Source: Cucumis sativus
Taxonomy: Eukaryota > Streptophyta > Magnoliopsida > Cucurbitales > Cucurbitaceae
Assembly (NCBI RefSeq): GCF_000004075.3
Contig: NC_026659.2
Coordinates: 18,742,272 to 18,806,271, forward strand
Reading direction: 5' to 3'
DNA: 64,000 nucleotides
In this document: piece after piece, positions 35,252 to 50,504 of the stretch
How the letters are laid out: each line of letters opens with the position of its first letter
Numbering within the stretch: the stretch's first letter is position 1
Position numbers and translations under genes: made by a program
Notes under the pieces: generated by a model
Told to the model about the DNA's origin: nothing
Database searches by the model: none
The model's input: the letters and a program-made list of their open reading frames with translations, nothing else

Positions 35252-38200
35252 TGAGTCATCTCAAATTTTAATTGGGAATTTTAAATTTCATATTAGTTTT
35301 GGTGAAATTTTGCATTATGAATGTGGTTTTGCAATTTGATGTATGATGTAAATTTTGGCCATAGATTTACAATTTTTTGATATGATCATTTAAAGCCACT
35401 GCATTTTTGGGTAATTTTAATTGTAAATCTTGTAATTTAGTCCAATTTTGGATTCATGGTATTTTTCTAAGAAAAACGGTACCAAATTCACCCAAAATGG
35501 ACCACCAAATGACCTCAAATGGGTGATTTTACGCAACTACATGATGCAAACCAAGATGAAAAAAAACTTTGCGCGTGTCTCGGGGGAGAAAATGGGCTGT
35601 TGTCAGTAGCACATAAGAGAGACGTGGCTTTGAGGCTCGACGTGGAGGCTCGGGTGTGGCTTGGACTCAGCCCAGACGGTTGGCTACGGTTCGACTCACG
35701 GTTGACTTGGTTCGCGCAGTCGGCTTTGGTTCGACACAATTTTGCATTTTAATGTCGGTTCAGTCTATTTTCGGGCTGATTCTTCATATTTTGGGCTGGT
35801 TCAAGATTTTTGGGGTCGATTTGATGCTATTTTTAACTAGTTCAAGGTTTTTAGGTCCGATTTGAAACTTTTTAAAGGTTTTAAGATTGGTTTTGGAGCT
35901 TTAGAAGCAGTTTTAGGATATTTTAAATCTTAATTATTCCAATTTATTGCTTTATTTTATCCTAGAGATCAATTTTACAGGTTCAATCGCTATAATTTAA
36001 ATGCTTTATGGATGTCATTTAGATAAATGTCACCTTAAGTTAAGCATGTTCATGCATTTTTAGTTATTAAAAATGTTATAATGTATGGTATTAATGCATG
36101 GTTATAAATTTCATGAGTTATTTAAAGTATGTTGGTATTTTAAATATATGAAATTGGATAAGCATGATGAATGACATTACTTAGTTAAATATAGTATATT
36201 TATTAGTACATAATCATAACATGAAACTTGAATATTTGAATAGCTTTTCAAAGATAGTCCTCTAGCCACGGGCAGTATTACCCCTTCATCTGAAGACAGA
36301 ATAGTTGATGGATAGCTAACCCTCCTCCTTTAAGACAATAACATTATATCCTTCCTGATGGCCCATAGTTAAAAATAGGTTCGTCAACCTACCATCAATA
36401 TGGAGTTAACCACATATATACATGGATATTTAGACATGGATAAAAAACATTTGAAAACATGAAATATTTCCTTGAAAGTTTGAAACATTTTCTTGAATTC
36501 ATGAAATCATAGCGTAGCTTGGAAATATCATTTTAGTAAACATAGCATGGGTTGTATAAGAACTTGAGATCATGTTTAGTAAACCATTTTACAAACTATT
36601 TTGTAAAGCTTGAAAACATGTTTAACAAATACTTTGGAAACCATGATGTTACTCACAAGCTATTGTTTGTAAGCTTGGAAACATGCTTAATAAATCATTT
36701 AGAAATCATGGTGTTACTCACAAGCTATTGCTTGTGGAGCTTAAAATTATGCTCAATAAATAGCATTCAAAAATATTTTGTTACTCATAATCACTCGAAT
36801 ATAACCTTGGTCTTGGGAGTTCCTCCCAATTTTTCTTGTCTTGAAAAAAAATCATATTTTATCCTTAATTGATTCCTTGAACATGAAAATATCTAAAAAT
36901 TTCTTACAAATTTCTAAAAATATCAAGATATATAGCCCAAAATAGTTAAAAAAAACAACTCATCGGAGCCCATTGACATGGTGTAGGGAGCTGGTCGCGA
37001 GTGCATGGCTTGAGTCCTGCCGCATGCTAACCTCACTGAGGTGGGGCGTGCGCCGCGTGCTTGTTGCCTACCCAGTGTCCCTCGCTTGCATGGTGCATGC
37101 ATTGGTGCTTGCCGCACACCATGCGTCGTGCTAACCTCTAAGGCAGGGTCATGCGCGTGCCTTGCTGCTCGACTGTGCCATGACTTTATCATGTGCATGC
37201 AACCTAACCCAAAATAACCTCTATAACCAAAATGTCAAGCCCATTTTGCCTACACATGCATGACTCATGACCACTACCCAGGCACTGTTTAACTTCTAAA
37301 ATCATGACTCATCTTTAAAAAACTATAACTTAAAATCTATAAGTCTTTTGATAAAACTTCCTTTTACAAAGTTTCTCTCAGTCGTCTTAAATTTCTTATC
37401 TCAAATTTTCAATGGAAAATTCCAAGTAATAAGTTTTGTAGCCTTCTAATAGTGTACCTTGCTCATATTCACCCGATAAATGACCTTTGTGCCTTCACTT
37501 GATCCAATCCCAAACATTTTTTTAATTCCAAATTGAACAGCAGCCCTCTTCCACAAACTAGACTCAATTTTTGAACTTTTAAGACCAATTTAAGTATTTT
37601 TGGATGAGTAATTTATGAGAATTTGATTGCTAAAGTTTGCCTATTTATAGAGTCCCTTGCATGCGATTAGGATGACACTTAATCCTTGATTAGGCTCACC
37701 TCTTAAGCTCTTGTAAACACCTCAGCAACTTCTCCATGTCCTCATTGACCTCAAAAGTGCACAATGATATAGTTTGGACACTTGGACTTACTTTTAACTA
37801 AATGCCCCCATCATGCCACATACAAGTCCTACTAATATGGCTAACCTCCAAGTCTTCTCGCATAGCCCTCGCATAGCCTCTCCTCGCCTAGCTAACCTCC
37901 ATGCTTACAATGTCAAGTTTTACTGCCTAGCTTTCTGGCGTGGAACCTTATTCTCCTAGCTAACCTCCCATACTTGGTTACAAGCCTTTCTCGCGTGACA
38001 CCATTCCTTCGGCCAACTAACCTCTTAACACTTGCAGCTAGGCCTTAACTCCAACACACAGTCTTCAATCTTCTTTGCCTACAAGCCTTCCTCGCGTGGC
38101 CATGTCTTTCACCCAACTAATCTCTCAGACATTCTTGTTGCAAACCTTCCTCGCGTGCCATCAACCTCTTATATATGGACAACCTTCTTGCCAAGCCTAA

Positions 38201-39526
38201 ATTAAATGCCTAGCAAACCTCTCAATGCATCCTTCTCGCCTAGCTTGGCCGCCCAAAGATAAGCCTCAAATGCCTATCTTTTAGAGGTTTTCAAGCCTCT
38301 TCTTGTTGCTCAATGACACCCTTTTGGAGGCTCTTTAGCCTTCCTTTGTCGCCACACTACCTCTAAATATCCAAAAACCAACATTTTGATACTTGGCGAA
38401 ATTTCTCAACTTTTCTCTTATTCTCAAACCTAAACTTAAAATTCCAAATATTTTTACCTTATTTTTCCATAAATTTCATTTTCTCTTGTCCTTGACTAAT
38501 CTTAGCAAATTCCAAAGGTTAAAGAAATTTCGAGTTTAACAAATTCCCTGTTTTGACCCTGACCTACCTAGGAAACCACTCTCTTCACTTGCACTTGGGC
38601 AAGATAGAGGAAAACTTGTAGCAATCAAAATGATGAATCACTGTAGTTAATTAACAATGCTTAGGTAGGAGTATGAAGCTTCTATCTAATACATGTATAA
38701 TCATCACAATCCACAATACATCAACTATCAACTGGTTGATGTTTATCGTGAATGCATTCTAATTAGTCTCTAATTGTACGACTAGAGTTGGTAATTAGGC
38801 GAGGTTCATGTCATATTTATGATGATTGTTACATGCTTTTGGACTATGGTGCCTACTAACTTTGGTTGTTAGGTTGTGTATCCCACATGTACGGTGTCCC
38901 TCGGAATCACCACATTATACAACTCTACAATTGTGTGTGTTTAACGAGACCACTAGTTTGTCAATTTATGGATGGTCTGATGAGGTCACTCATAGTCTAA
39001 TTTATTGCAAGCTCTTTTGGGATCATTAGATTATATATGAGTGTTTCTATAGAATCACTAGTTCAGATTGTTCCAACATGCACACGATATCATTATTTTA
39101 TGGTACCTCCTGATGAGAAGTTAACAGATCTCTTAACGGGACTACTAGTAGGTTCTTTACTGTGTATATTTTTATACTCACCGTTTTTCTATGCTTAATA
39201 TTTTCGACAAAGGTAGAGAAAATGGAAAGTTGGCGAGCGACAGAAAAGACTCTCGTGACATGCCATATGGGGACTCAATCTTGCTTTCCGCTTGTCATTA
39301 TTCATTTTTGAGTATCTTGATTTTAAACATTTTATTTAATTTACATATTTTAAAAAATTAGTTAGAGTGAACTGCAGCATGTTCTTATGGCATTTTATGG
39401 AATTCAATCAATTTTGTTTCAGGAACATGTTTGAAATTTATTTTGATAAAGATTTATTTTTACTATTTTTAAGAAAGTGTCAAATTTTTTATTTATTTTT
39501 AAATTAATGACCTCAGGATCGTTACA
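35252..39526. other. Degenerate retrotransposon-like sequence, no supported gene
   Basis: Directly after the primer-binding site there is a GC-richer patch (35540-35740) with repeated GGTTCGACTC / GGCTTGG-like words and no recognisable gag. Further on, a CTTCCTCGCGTG-like word recurs at 37980, 38081 and 38140. At 39526 the minus strand begins TGTAACGATCCTGAGG, like the 5' end of a Gypsy LTR, so part of 36-39.5 kb may be one or more old LTRs in minus orientation. Confidence 0.4.
36642..36771. repeat. Two 65-bp tandem units
   Basis: Units begin CATGATGTTACTCACAAGC (36642) and CATGGTGTTACTCACAAGC (36707), with a partial further copy of the preceding AAGCTTGAAAACATG word at about 36608. They lie within retrotransposon-like DNA. 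Confidence 0.75.
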
Positions 39527-42500
39527 TAATTAAATCAATAAAATTAACAAAACATAGTAAAGGGTGTTAGGGGTTGAATCCCAAGAAATTTGTTTAGGAT
39601 ATTAAAATTCTTTATCAAAGAATTAAAAATTCTAAATTGTAAAGGGTTTTTTTGTGGAATCAATTTCAATGTAATATAAAACAAGTAAATCTTTTTTGTT
39701 TTAAGAAAATCTTGGGCACAAATAATAATGGTTTCTCTTAACCAATATTAAAAGTGGGAAGAGTACATGGATTGATTAATTGAGTTCAAACTGATTATTG
39801 AAAGAAACGATTAAAAGAAAATACATCCTTAAAATCAATTCAATAATTACCGATCAATCTTGTAAAAAATTGTGCTTAGTGCCATTAGAAGCTAAAGAAA
39901 GTTTCATGCTCTCATGATTAATCAAGTCATTCAAACAAGAACTCATGAAAAAATAAGATTGAAATTAGATAATGCAATCAAAAAATAATTTCTCAAAAAA
40001 GATCAACTAAACACTCATTTCCAAGAAGGTATCTTTTAGTTCTTCATTGATCTTGGAGTAGCTTCGAGAGAAAATATTGAAATTTTATTGATGATTTTGG
40101 AGAGAAAATTTTCAAATGAGAGTGCCCAAACTAATGGGTATTGAGTTTTAAGTGAAGTGATATAAATGAGGTAGGATGCAAGGAAGGTGCGCACGTTGAC
40201 CCGATGCAAAAGTTCTTAGCATCACAACACTATGGTTAGGCGTTGCAGCACTGCAGGTAACCATTTTCAGCACCACAACGTTCTTTAAAGGAATGCGACA
40301 TTATACAACAACGCTATGGTTTTGAATTGGAAGTCGTAATGTTGCACGAAAATGGGACTTTTGAGTCTTAAGGCACCATGGCAAGGCGTCGGATTGGCTA
40401 ATATTACGATTTTCCTCCTCATTTTCTTTTAACCCGATTTAATTCAAAATTGAGTTGTTTTTGCTCTATTGGACTCCTTAGCTTCCTTAGACGATCAATA
40501 TTCCTACAAAATAAAGGAATCGATGCATAAGCGAACTATCTTAGAAATTTTAACTTAAAACACATTACACTTTTATGGTACTATCATATACATTTTTAAT
40601 ACCATAACGAACATAAAAATTCAAGCTAATGATTTTCTACCATATCACGATCAACACAACTTAGGGACTTGATAACATTAGCAAAGTTAAATTCGACTTC
40701 CAGCTTAAGAATAAAATTAGCAAAATGGTTGGTTAGAGACTACAAACGTTCCTCTAAAGCTTTCATCTCGAGCACCTTTGCTTTTATTTGGTCCAAATTT
40801 ATGCTTTCTAGACCTACCATTCTTAGTAACAGCCAATGTCAGTTGTAGTAAAAAAGCCAGGTTGTGTTACACTTCATCATCTTCCATTGTTTCTGGCAGG
40901 GGAGCTGAATATTTTCATGAGTTCTTCATGACCCTTATCTTTATCATAATATAATTGGTGGATTACAATATATTACCTCATCTAATTCAGTATATGTCAA
41001 TCCATGCATTCTCGGCCAACTCTTATTCATTACCAATTTAGGAAAAGCATCGTATGTTACCTAGATTATTTTTGTAATCTTGTTATCTTGTGTTGTTTCT
41101 CTTCAAAATCTCTACTCCAACTAAAATGGGATGTTTGGTCTCAGCAGCACCTATACTTTGGTAGGATAACCTTGGTGTTGTTGCTGCCAAATAGGTGTTT
41201 CACGGATGAATGAAACAAATTTAAATTAATGTCCATTATCTCTAAGACAAGTTTCTTGCGGGTTAATTCCTAAAAGTAGCTCTAGTCATTCCTCGATTAA
41301 CTACCAATTTTGGCACGAAAAAGAAAACATTGTAGAACTACTTTTAAGTTCTTTTTAAATATCATTTTTCAAAAACATTTCTTTTTTGCTTTATAATTGT
41401 TTTACAAAAAAATGTATTCACGTCTTTGTAAAATTGGATCACGACTTTTCCTGAATTAAGTTAAATTAATTCATCAAAATACAATTTGAATTCAACTTTG
41501 TATCTAATAAGAACTAGTCAAATACAAACATCAAATTTCTACGTGAAAAAGTAAAGTAAAAACAAGATGAACAATAATTCAACTATAATCTCTAAGTTAG
41601 ATATTCAATCTTCCTACAATTCATTAAAAAAACAACATTTAGTTCAGGAAAAAAAAAGAGAAATAACTTTTTTTTTTCTTTTAATAAGGTCACCAAAGTG
41701 AATAAAAAGCTATGAACACAAACTTTGTGGGGGATGGGGAAAGAAAAAGGGGAATACGAAGAAGATTAGTAGTTTGGTTGAAAATTGAAACCCAAAAGTC
41801 TTCAATCTGTTGAGCACTTGGAAAGTTGAAAGTGAGAACTTGAAAAAAAAGGTTTTCATTTATTTGATGGGTGTGGACATGGAGGGTCCATTATGCCTTC
41901 AAACAAGAAAAAGGAAGAAGCAAATGGGTGGCTCTCTACTAGTGGAGGGTTGTCAAAATCAATGGAATCACTTGTCAATTTTTTTACTACTTTATTTTAT
42001 ATATATATATATATAAATAAAAAGGCAACTAATAATCAAAACAATTGCTTCTGCATCTTATTTGAGGGATAATGACAATTTTTATCCAATTTATTTCTTT
42101 TCTCTTTTTTCACATTAAGTACTTAAAAGTGAAAGAGAGAGAGAGAGCCCAAATTGCTTTATCGCTAACCACTAATCAATCATTGTCATAATCTTAGGGT
42201 ATCATGTATAGCTTCAATGCAATGTTTATCATCTCCACCAATCTTATGTTGACTTTCTTTCCCAAAAACAAAATTTTCTACTTTATAAAATAATTATAAC
42301 AATCTTAATTATTTCAATCTAACTACTTTTGAATCAAATTCTTTTTTAGTCACTAATTACTGACCGTGGTTTTAAAATAGGGTAAGTAGAAAGCTTAGTA
42401 TAAGGAGGAGTAATTCCTATAAATTAGAAAAGAAAATTAGGTTGATCCTTCCTTCCTTGTCTCAACTGTGTTTGAAGGAATACTTTGTATAATTTAACGT

Positions 42501-45500
42501 TAAACAAACCGATGTCATTTTAATTAGATACAAATAATCATAATGTAAATGATTATATGTTATTTATATAACAATAGTTGAAGTAAATAAACAAAATCTC
42601 AATGTCGTGGTAGAAAAGAAAAAAAATAATAGGTAGTACAAACATGCATGAAAAATATCATCTTGAAAGTACAATTATTAGCTTTGCACGAGTTGTAAGT
42701 AAAATTAGTTACAATGATTTTCTTAACATGAACAACTAATTTTGATAGATCAACCTCAAGCTTACTTCAATCTAATAGAACTCTTAAATAGTTGTTTTCA
42801 ACTCACTTTAACTCAAGTTAAGATAAAAAGAAATAACCAGAGAAGATGATAGGAAAACTCTTCATCATATTAGGAAGAGATAGATTCTAATTAAAGATAT
42901 AAGTTACCATTTACAAAGTAGCAACTAAGTAACTCTCCAAAAGTAAATAAAATAATAATCATCATTTGAATTATATATTAAATATTACTGAATTGAAGTG
43001 TTACTTAACAAAACATATGTAACGTAACTCATCACATGGAATTGACTACAAATTTAACTTTTTATATGTTAAATTTTTTAAATGAAACCTCATCCATTTT
43101 GGTAAAGGCGACATCTGAAATTAGGGTTGAACTCAAACCCAAACAAAAATTAAGGTAGTTGTATGGAATTCGATGTCTTAAAATAAAAGGTTAAACGACA
43201 ACCTTCAAGTTCTTGGAGCCAACTAGTCAAGCTTTGTGGAGTTTCACCAAAAGAAAAATATCGATCAAGTTGAGATCGTCACTAGCACTCTTTAACTTTG
43301 AGAATCAAATCCAACTTGACACTACCAACATTACAAATATCAAAGCAAGTGTCAATAGGAGGTCTTTATAAGTGACTTTATTTCAACAATTACCTCAAAG
43401 ATAAGGACAAATGACTTTTTAAGTGATAAACTTTAACTCTCTTTGTATGTGTACTTTTCTACACTAATGTAGACTTCAAAATGTACATGGCTCGACACCA
43501 TACTAATGTTAATACTCTCACACAAAGTTAGCAACAACGACTATTATGTCTAGACGAGATGAGTGAGGGTACGGACAAATTCAAAACTTCATGTTAAAGG
43601 GCATTCATTGCACCCATAATCATAAATCTATATAAAGTATTATTCACCTAACTATATAAGCAAAAAGTAGTCTTCGATCAATTTTCATAAAATAATAAAA
43701 AGTACATTATACCATGCATTAGAAATATGAAATATGGTGAAGATTAAAATTTAAAGGAAAAGTGCATTTGTTCTAAAAAGAAAAGTGCATCATTCAAGAT
43801 TTGAAAGACATTAGTCAACCTGCCACAGCTACATGTGTCCCTCCACAAACTACTGACCCAATGTCAATTTGACATCATATTTTTAAAATATTACAACTTA
43901 AAATACAACCACATTTATGTTTTCTCTTTAATGAAAGTATAAGAGAGTTTCACTCAATAAAATAAATGAAAAATACTATAACATGCATCACTATATATAT
44001 TTTGTTGATACCAAATTTTGACCAAAAGAAAAAAAACTAACCGTCACAAGACACCAATATAATAATTGAATTATTATAATTGCAAAAAGAAAGAATCCCA
44101 AAACAAAACAAAAATTGATGCTTGAATCATTAAAAAGAATTATACAATAGAGAATAGGTTAGAAATCTAAATTATCTTATATAAAACCATAGTAAATTTG
44201 ATATAGAGTTTATCTTTGTCCAACTAAGATTAAGATATGAGTTTCCTAATCGTAAATAAGATAGGTTGTCTCTCAAGCTGAATGGCTCAAAGTGTGTCAA
44301 ATGGTGAAGGTTGACCTTGCCTTCATCCTAGTTCATTCTCGATCAAGGAGGTTGGTTTGGATTTTCAACTCATACCATCAGTATCTTTTACAATCCAATT
44401 AGACCATAATATGCTCCAATATATATATTATTGAATAGAGAAGGTTAGCCTCGATCTCGATCGTGGGTCGTCTTCCTTTGAAATATATCTTGGGTTTAAA
44501 GCATTACTTTAGGTCAAGATAACCTACATGATCTTAATTAATTGTCAATTTCCACCCGTATCATACTTCTTCTTGAATTTTGTTAGTTATAAATGTCAAT
44601 TATATCCTATGATCCAAAATCACCTATAAAACATATATAAACTAAAAGAAGATTTTTCAAGATAATAATATCTTCCCTCGTTATTTTGACTTAGCTTGTA
44701 TTGAGAACAGTGGTTACGACGTATATGAAAAATACTAAAATATCACTCCTCACTGATAAATCTTTCCTAAAAGAGCATAAAAAGACGCTCAAAGTTGTAG
44801 TGCAAAAGTTTGCTATGCCAACCATACCATATTTAACATGAACTAAAGGCGAAAAAGCTAAACACCTTTCACTGTTCAGTGTAAACAACATGAAAAAGAA
44901 AACTAAGTGCTCAATTATGTGAAACAATAATGCTTAAAGGAAAAGAAAAATCTTTGGATGCTTAAGGGTGAAGGAGAGAGAAGAAAGTAAATAAATAAAT
45001 ATGTGAATATATATATCTTATATAAACGATGATGTCAAGATACATAAAATGAATACAATATCTATATTTGTACGTAAAAAGTATAAATGAGTATAGTTTC
45101 TTTTTAGAATGATAGCTCTTAAAATAAGTAAGTAAGTAAATTAGACTATATCATAAAAGTGTGTACGAAAGTATTTGTTCATTAATAAACTGAATTCTAC
45201 TATCTCAACTTTGCACCCCATTAATTAATTTGTACCATAAACTCTAATATTCTTCCAACCTTTTATTATTATTATTATTATTTTCTTTAACGTTTTATGA
45301 ACTTTAATTTTGAACCATACAAAACCTAGTCTTAACATCTCTTTTTTTCTTTAGTACGGTGCATGCATCTATAATACCTTTTGTAACAAATAAAAACAGC
45401 TCACATTACATATATATATCTGATATTACTGCCCAACTAAAAGATATATATTTATTGCACTTTGTTTCTTCTACAATGGTTAATTACTTTAAATAGTTTT

Positions 45501-48500
45501 CTTTTTTCTTTTTCTTTTTCTATTTATGATTTGGTTGTTAATGATAAAGATGTATTGAAGAGAATAACAATTTCGGTTAAATTCTAACGTGTATGCATTA
45601 ACTTTCAAAAAATATCTACGATGGAATGCGGGTTTAGAGACTCACCATTTTTCTTTGTTTTTGGAATATGTCCGCGTTCTCTAATTGTTTTATATAATAG
45701 ATTTGTTGTACGTTAAATGTCATACTAGATTTACTAATTTGGTTAATTATCACAAACTACATTTAGAACCTTCATTCTATTATGATTTGTTATTTTTTTC
45801 ATTAAAAAAATATTATTATAGAATTTTTGTTATGAAGTATGTTTTGAGGTTTAATTTTTTGTTGTTGGATGTTAATGGGTATTTTTTATTTCTTTTATAT
45901 ATATATATAGAAAGTAAATTATTTTAGAAAACAAAAGAAACTTTGATCAATATAGTTATTAAAAAGTCTTAAAAATAGAATTACATATGAGTTGGTATCA
46001 GCACTCTTCAAATAATAATGTTGAAGATTAAAAGTGGATTTTAGAAGAGTTTCTTGAGTTATTTTAGATTAAAATGGTTTTAGAAGTTAACTAATATTTT
46101 AATGAAAAAATGATTTTTAAGTGATAAACCAAAAAATTTCATGATATGTAGTAAAGAAAAATGTACATTAATAGTTATTAATAACATAATTTGAAATTGA
46201 AAGTATATTTTGTAAGAATATATAAAAGAAAAGAAAGTATATTATTAAATGTAGGTGCACTCATTGGATGTATAAGCACTTAAAAAGAAGTTGTTCATTA
46301 GCCTAAATTAACATATATGTGTATGTGTGTATATATTTGAGTGAGGTTTGTTTGGTTCCTAAAAAATAAAAGAAAAAGTAAGATAATGGATTCTGACAAA
46401 GTAATAATTAAAAAGATGAAAAGTTTTGAAGGAAACATGTAATGTATGACTCTATATATTCCTACTTTTTACACACAAATATACCTCATTTCTTATTCTT
46501 TGTTTCAAAAACACTTTTGTAGATGAATTAATAAAGTTTGTGTAACAATGGATAATCTCATCACATCAAAAAAAAAAAAAAAGAAAGAAAAGAAAACCAC
46601 TCAACTACCCAAACACAATAAAAAGTATTATTATTAGTTGCACTCTTTTTCATATATATATATATTATGTGTGTGTGTCTTTTCAAAACACCTAAGCACT
46701 CCCTACCCTACTCTTCCCCTCTTTCATTTATATCTTTCTCCCCTCCCACCTTTTCCTTTTTTAGGTTTTCCATTTTTTCATTTTCTTTTTACTTTCCTAT
46801 CACTCACTTTATTTTAAATCTATTTTACAACTTTTAATGTATTTATTATCTATTTATGTATCATACAGTCATCGTTTAAACGAGCTAAAATCGGTCAATC
46901 CTTCGATTGGTTAGGTCAATTTTACTCAACTCTTTCTTTGAATTTGTTGGTTTGGAAATTTTTTACGAAGAGATCTTGATCTACTTCGATTCAATTTGAC
47001 GGCTTGATTTTTCTGTCTATTATACTTAATCCTAGTGAATATTTGTCATATCAATATAATTTAGTAGATATAATTAAAGCACAAAATTGTATAAAAGTAT
47101 CGGCGGTTTAATCCTTAGTTTTGATATTTTGTTCGTGTCATTTAATATCTAAAAAATTTATGCATCTGTGTTAGATAGTATGAACTTTATATTACAAGTG
47201 TTTGGAAGGAAGTTTAGACAAGGAACTTAGCTCGTTTTCATGAGGGTAGCATGCGACAACGAATCTACACCAATTTTTATTATTTAGATATATATTGAAC
47301 AATGAAGCTTCCTTTCTCTTCTTAACCTATCATATTAATGAATGGATGATAGATATTTAATTAGAATATAAACCTTTAAAAGACCGAAAAAAAAAAAGAG
47401 AAAGAAATAGAGCAAAAGAAAGGATATTTCGTTCATAAATTTTTTTAAAAAAAGAAGATATTTATACTTTAGTTTTCTCAAATAGTAGTTTAGATATTGG
47501 TATATGATTTAATTCTCTTAGGGTTGTTCATGTCTTAACTAATTAAAGAATAAAACCTAATTTTATAAATTATTATCCAAGGCACTCAACAAATAGTATT
47601 CATATACCCAACTAGTCATCTGGTATATATATGTATTACAAATATCTTATTAAAGTTCGAACATGTTATATTAGGTATCATGACCATAATAAACATATGT
47701 TATAGTTTTAGAAATTAATTAATTTATATAACTTGTGTACACTATATGTATACCTATGCTTATAATTTGATTTAACAATCATTTATAAACAATTACTTAA
47801 ATCACTGAAAAAAAAAGAGAAAAAGAAATAGAATCTTTATATGTTATCTAAACTTAAGTTACTATTGGAAACCATGAATCAAAGTTGTTCTAATCATTTC
47901 ATTACCAACCTTCTTCATAATTACATAAATGTAAGAGATAAACTTGAAATGCTTTATAAAAAGAGATTAAACTTAAAGATATAGAAAAGGTTAGACAAAG
48001 CAATAAATGATTTGAAAGGATGCCTAATTTTTGACATCTATACTTATTATTACTTTCTCTTTAAGATATTGTTGTGAGGTTAATTTTTGTAAGAGATTGG
48101 CACAACCAATTCAGTCTAAATAAATAAATAAATAAAAGTTTCCTTCCTCCTCCAATTTTCCCATTATTTATGATATAATATACCAAAAGGAAAAATGATT
48201 TACTGCTTTTCTTCTTCATTATTAATTTGACCATTGTCATTAAATAATTTATTCATTTATTTCACACACTTCACATACTGTTTAAATACTATTTTTACTC
48301 CATATTTATACTATAATTTTTATACGTTGATAGTTTAATATATAAAAGTTTAAAGTCTCTCTATTCATATATTACTAAAATGTCGTTGTTAATAGATATT
48401 TTTACGAAAAGTTATGAAAAAAAATTAAAAAATGTGTTCAAGTGAATGTTTATATTATATTCAAAGTTGTATGATTATGTTGAGATTTTCTTGAACGTTA

Positions 48501-50504
48501 TTGTAATGAAAATATCAAATCACGTGTACGATATGACGGCAAACTCATTAAAACATGAAATTATTAATGAAAAATGTCTGCATATTGACAAAAATTTGAA
48601 GGTTTAATTAAGAGCATTTGAAATTTGGCTTTCTTCTTTTGGCTCTTGTACATTTCTTTTCGTGCATTGAAATTGGAATATAAGTGCTCGTATATTTTGG
48701 TTGGTGGAATTTTTATGTTATTTATTAATCTTGGTTTACCATTTAGTGAATTGGTTAGTTGCTAATTGTAATTATGATGTAAGGAACTTTGTCACTCTGT
48801 GGGAGATTATTAGTAGGATATGATGTTTCTTTTTCGTATTTAAAAGAACAAAAACAAAAACAAAAGAGATATAACTAGAAGACTAATTATATGTTACTAT
48901 AAAAGACAAAGCTCAAATACACATGAGGTTACATTATTATAAGCACTTACATCAAGGTAATTACTGGTACTATTATCTTTTTATTTTCTTAAATTTTGAG
49001 TTGCGAGCCTAATTTAATTATAAGAATAATCAAAATCATAAATACCTTTTTACAAAAAGAGAATCCATGTTACAAGTGTGTAATAATAATAATTGTTCCA
49101 ACATCAACATTCATATAAAGTTGTACTATCACCAATTTTTAAATAACAATAAAATTGCTTCCTCATATACTCATCACATGTTATTTTATTTTATCTTTCT
49201 TTTTACCTTTTTTATGAAACTTTTTTGAAGTATAAAAGTTAAACTATTTAAGAATTATACTCAAATTTCCTACTTTTCTTAATTTACATTTTACGACTGC
49301 TATTATTATTAATTGTGATATTTTCTACATTTTTTCATTGCTCCCTAATATTTGTGTTTTCAAGAACATTTAAACATTTTCTCTGGCTAATCAAAACTGT
49401 AAAAAGCTAACTGATCAACTTAAAACTGTTATAGAAAATAAATAAAGTATAATTTAAATCGACTTGAATTTGAAATTTAATTAACGGTGAATTATAAACT
49501 CAAAAAAAGAAAAAAGAAATGATGATGAACTATGTAGAAGGTTTCAAAAACACTATATTTTAGTTAAATACAAGATTCTCATTTACCCTAATCACTATCA
49601 TATTAGTGTTCTTTAGCTTTGATAAAATCCATACTCTTTTCCCACCTCATTCTAGTTTACAGTAATATCACATTCTTCAAAATCAGAATAATATGTTATA
49701 AGCTTGGAAGGAACCAATAATGGCTCAAAATGTGTTTAGAATAATTGTAGGTAGAATACTTATATAGATGTATATTATTTATTTTGAAATTAAAATCTTT
49801 AATAATGTAGCTAATAATATATATGAACAAATGTTTTGAAGAATAAGTTAATTAGTGTATATATGTGTTAATTCTCATATTTAAATGTTCTAGAATCATA
49901 CTACAGTACCTTGAAAATTTCTAAAAATTCCAAGTTGTATTTAATTTGATTGATGTTGACACAACGTAAGTTATTTATTTGAGAAATATTTTGGTTTGAT
50001 TTTTGAGAAATCAAAAAAGAAATAAATAGCAAGTAAATAAACTAAGGTGATGCACATGGGTTAGGACAGAGAGGCCAATTAATAATTTATGTTCTTCTAC
50101 CTATTTGTCACACCATGCAAAATCACCCTTATATTTAAAGCAGTACAAAAATAGAAGACAGAAAATATGAAGTTCCAAATATAAAATAATTTAAAATGAA
50201 GAAAATTAATAAAAATGAAATTATGAATTTATAACAAATTTGAGTCAACAAAGAAGATACAAAAAAAATTGAAAGGAAGGCACACAGAGGAAATACTTTC
50301 ATAATATTTTTTCCACATTTTAAGAATTAATACCCACCATATTTATTGTAAAAAGGTAAGCTACAAAGAAAAAAGGAAAAGCATATCGTCATTAATCCAC
50401 CCTTTAAATACAAAGGCAGAAAAAGAAAAAGAAAAAGAAAAAAAGAAGAAGGTCCACAAACTCACAATCAGTCACACACACACACACTCGCTCACAGAGT
50501 CCAC
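39527..50504. other. 11-kb AT-rich region without a supported gene
   Basis: 39.5-41.2 kb looks repeat-derived. From 41.2 to 50.5 kb there are only short ORFs, AT-rich microsatellites (42000-42016, 45897-45909, 46656-46667) and a GA run at 42136. None of the ORFs shows a domain, codon pattern or splice context that I can support. A GT run lies just beyond the DELLA stop codon (about 50472-50488). Confidence 0.4.

Noticed and set aside
35519..35865. ORFs of 77, 74 and 69 codons just after the LTR primer-binding site
   Set aside because: They do not resemble gag and consist of short repeated GGTTCGACTC-like words. No credible gene.
41810..42016. 68-codon ORF in a slightly GC-richer patch
   Set aside because: No domain, no splice context and no promoter; it ends in a TA repeat.
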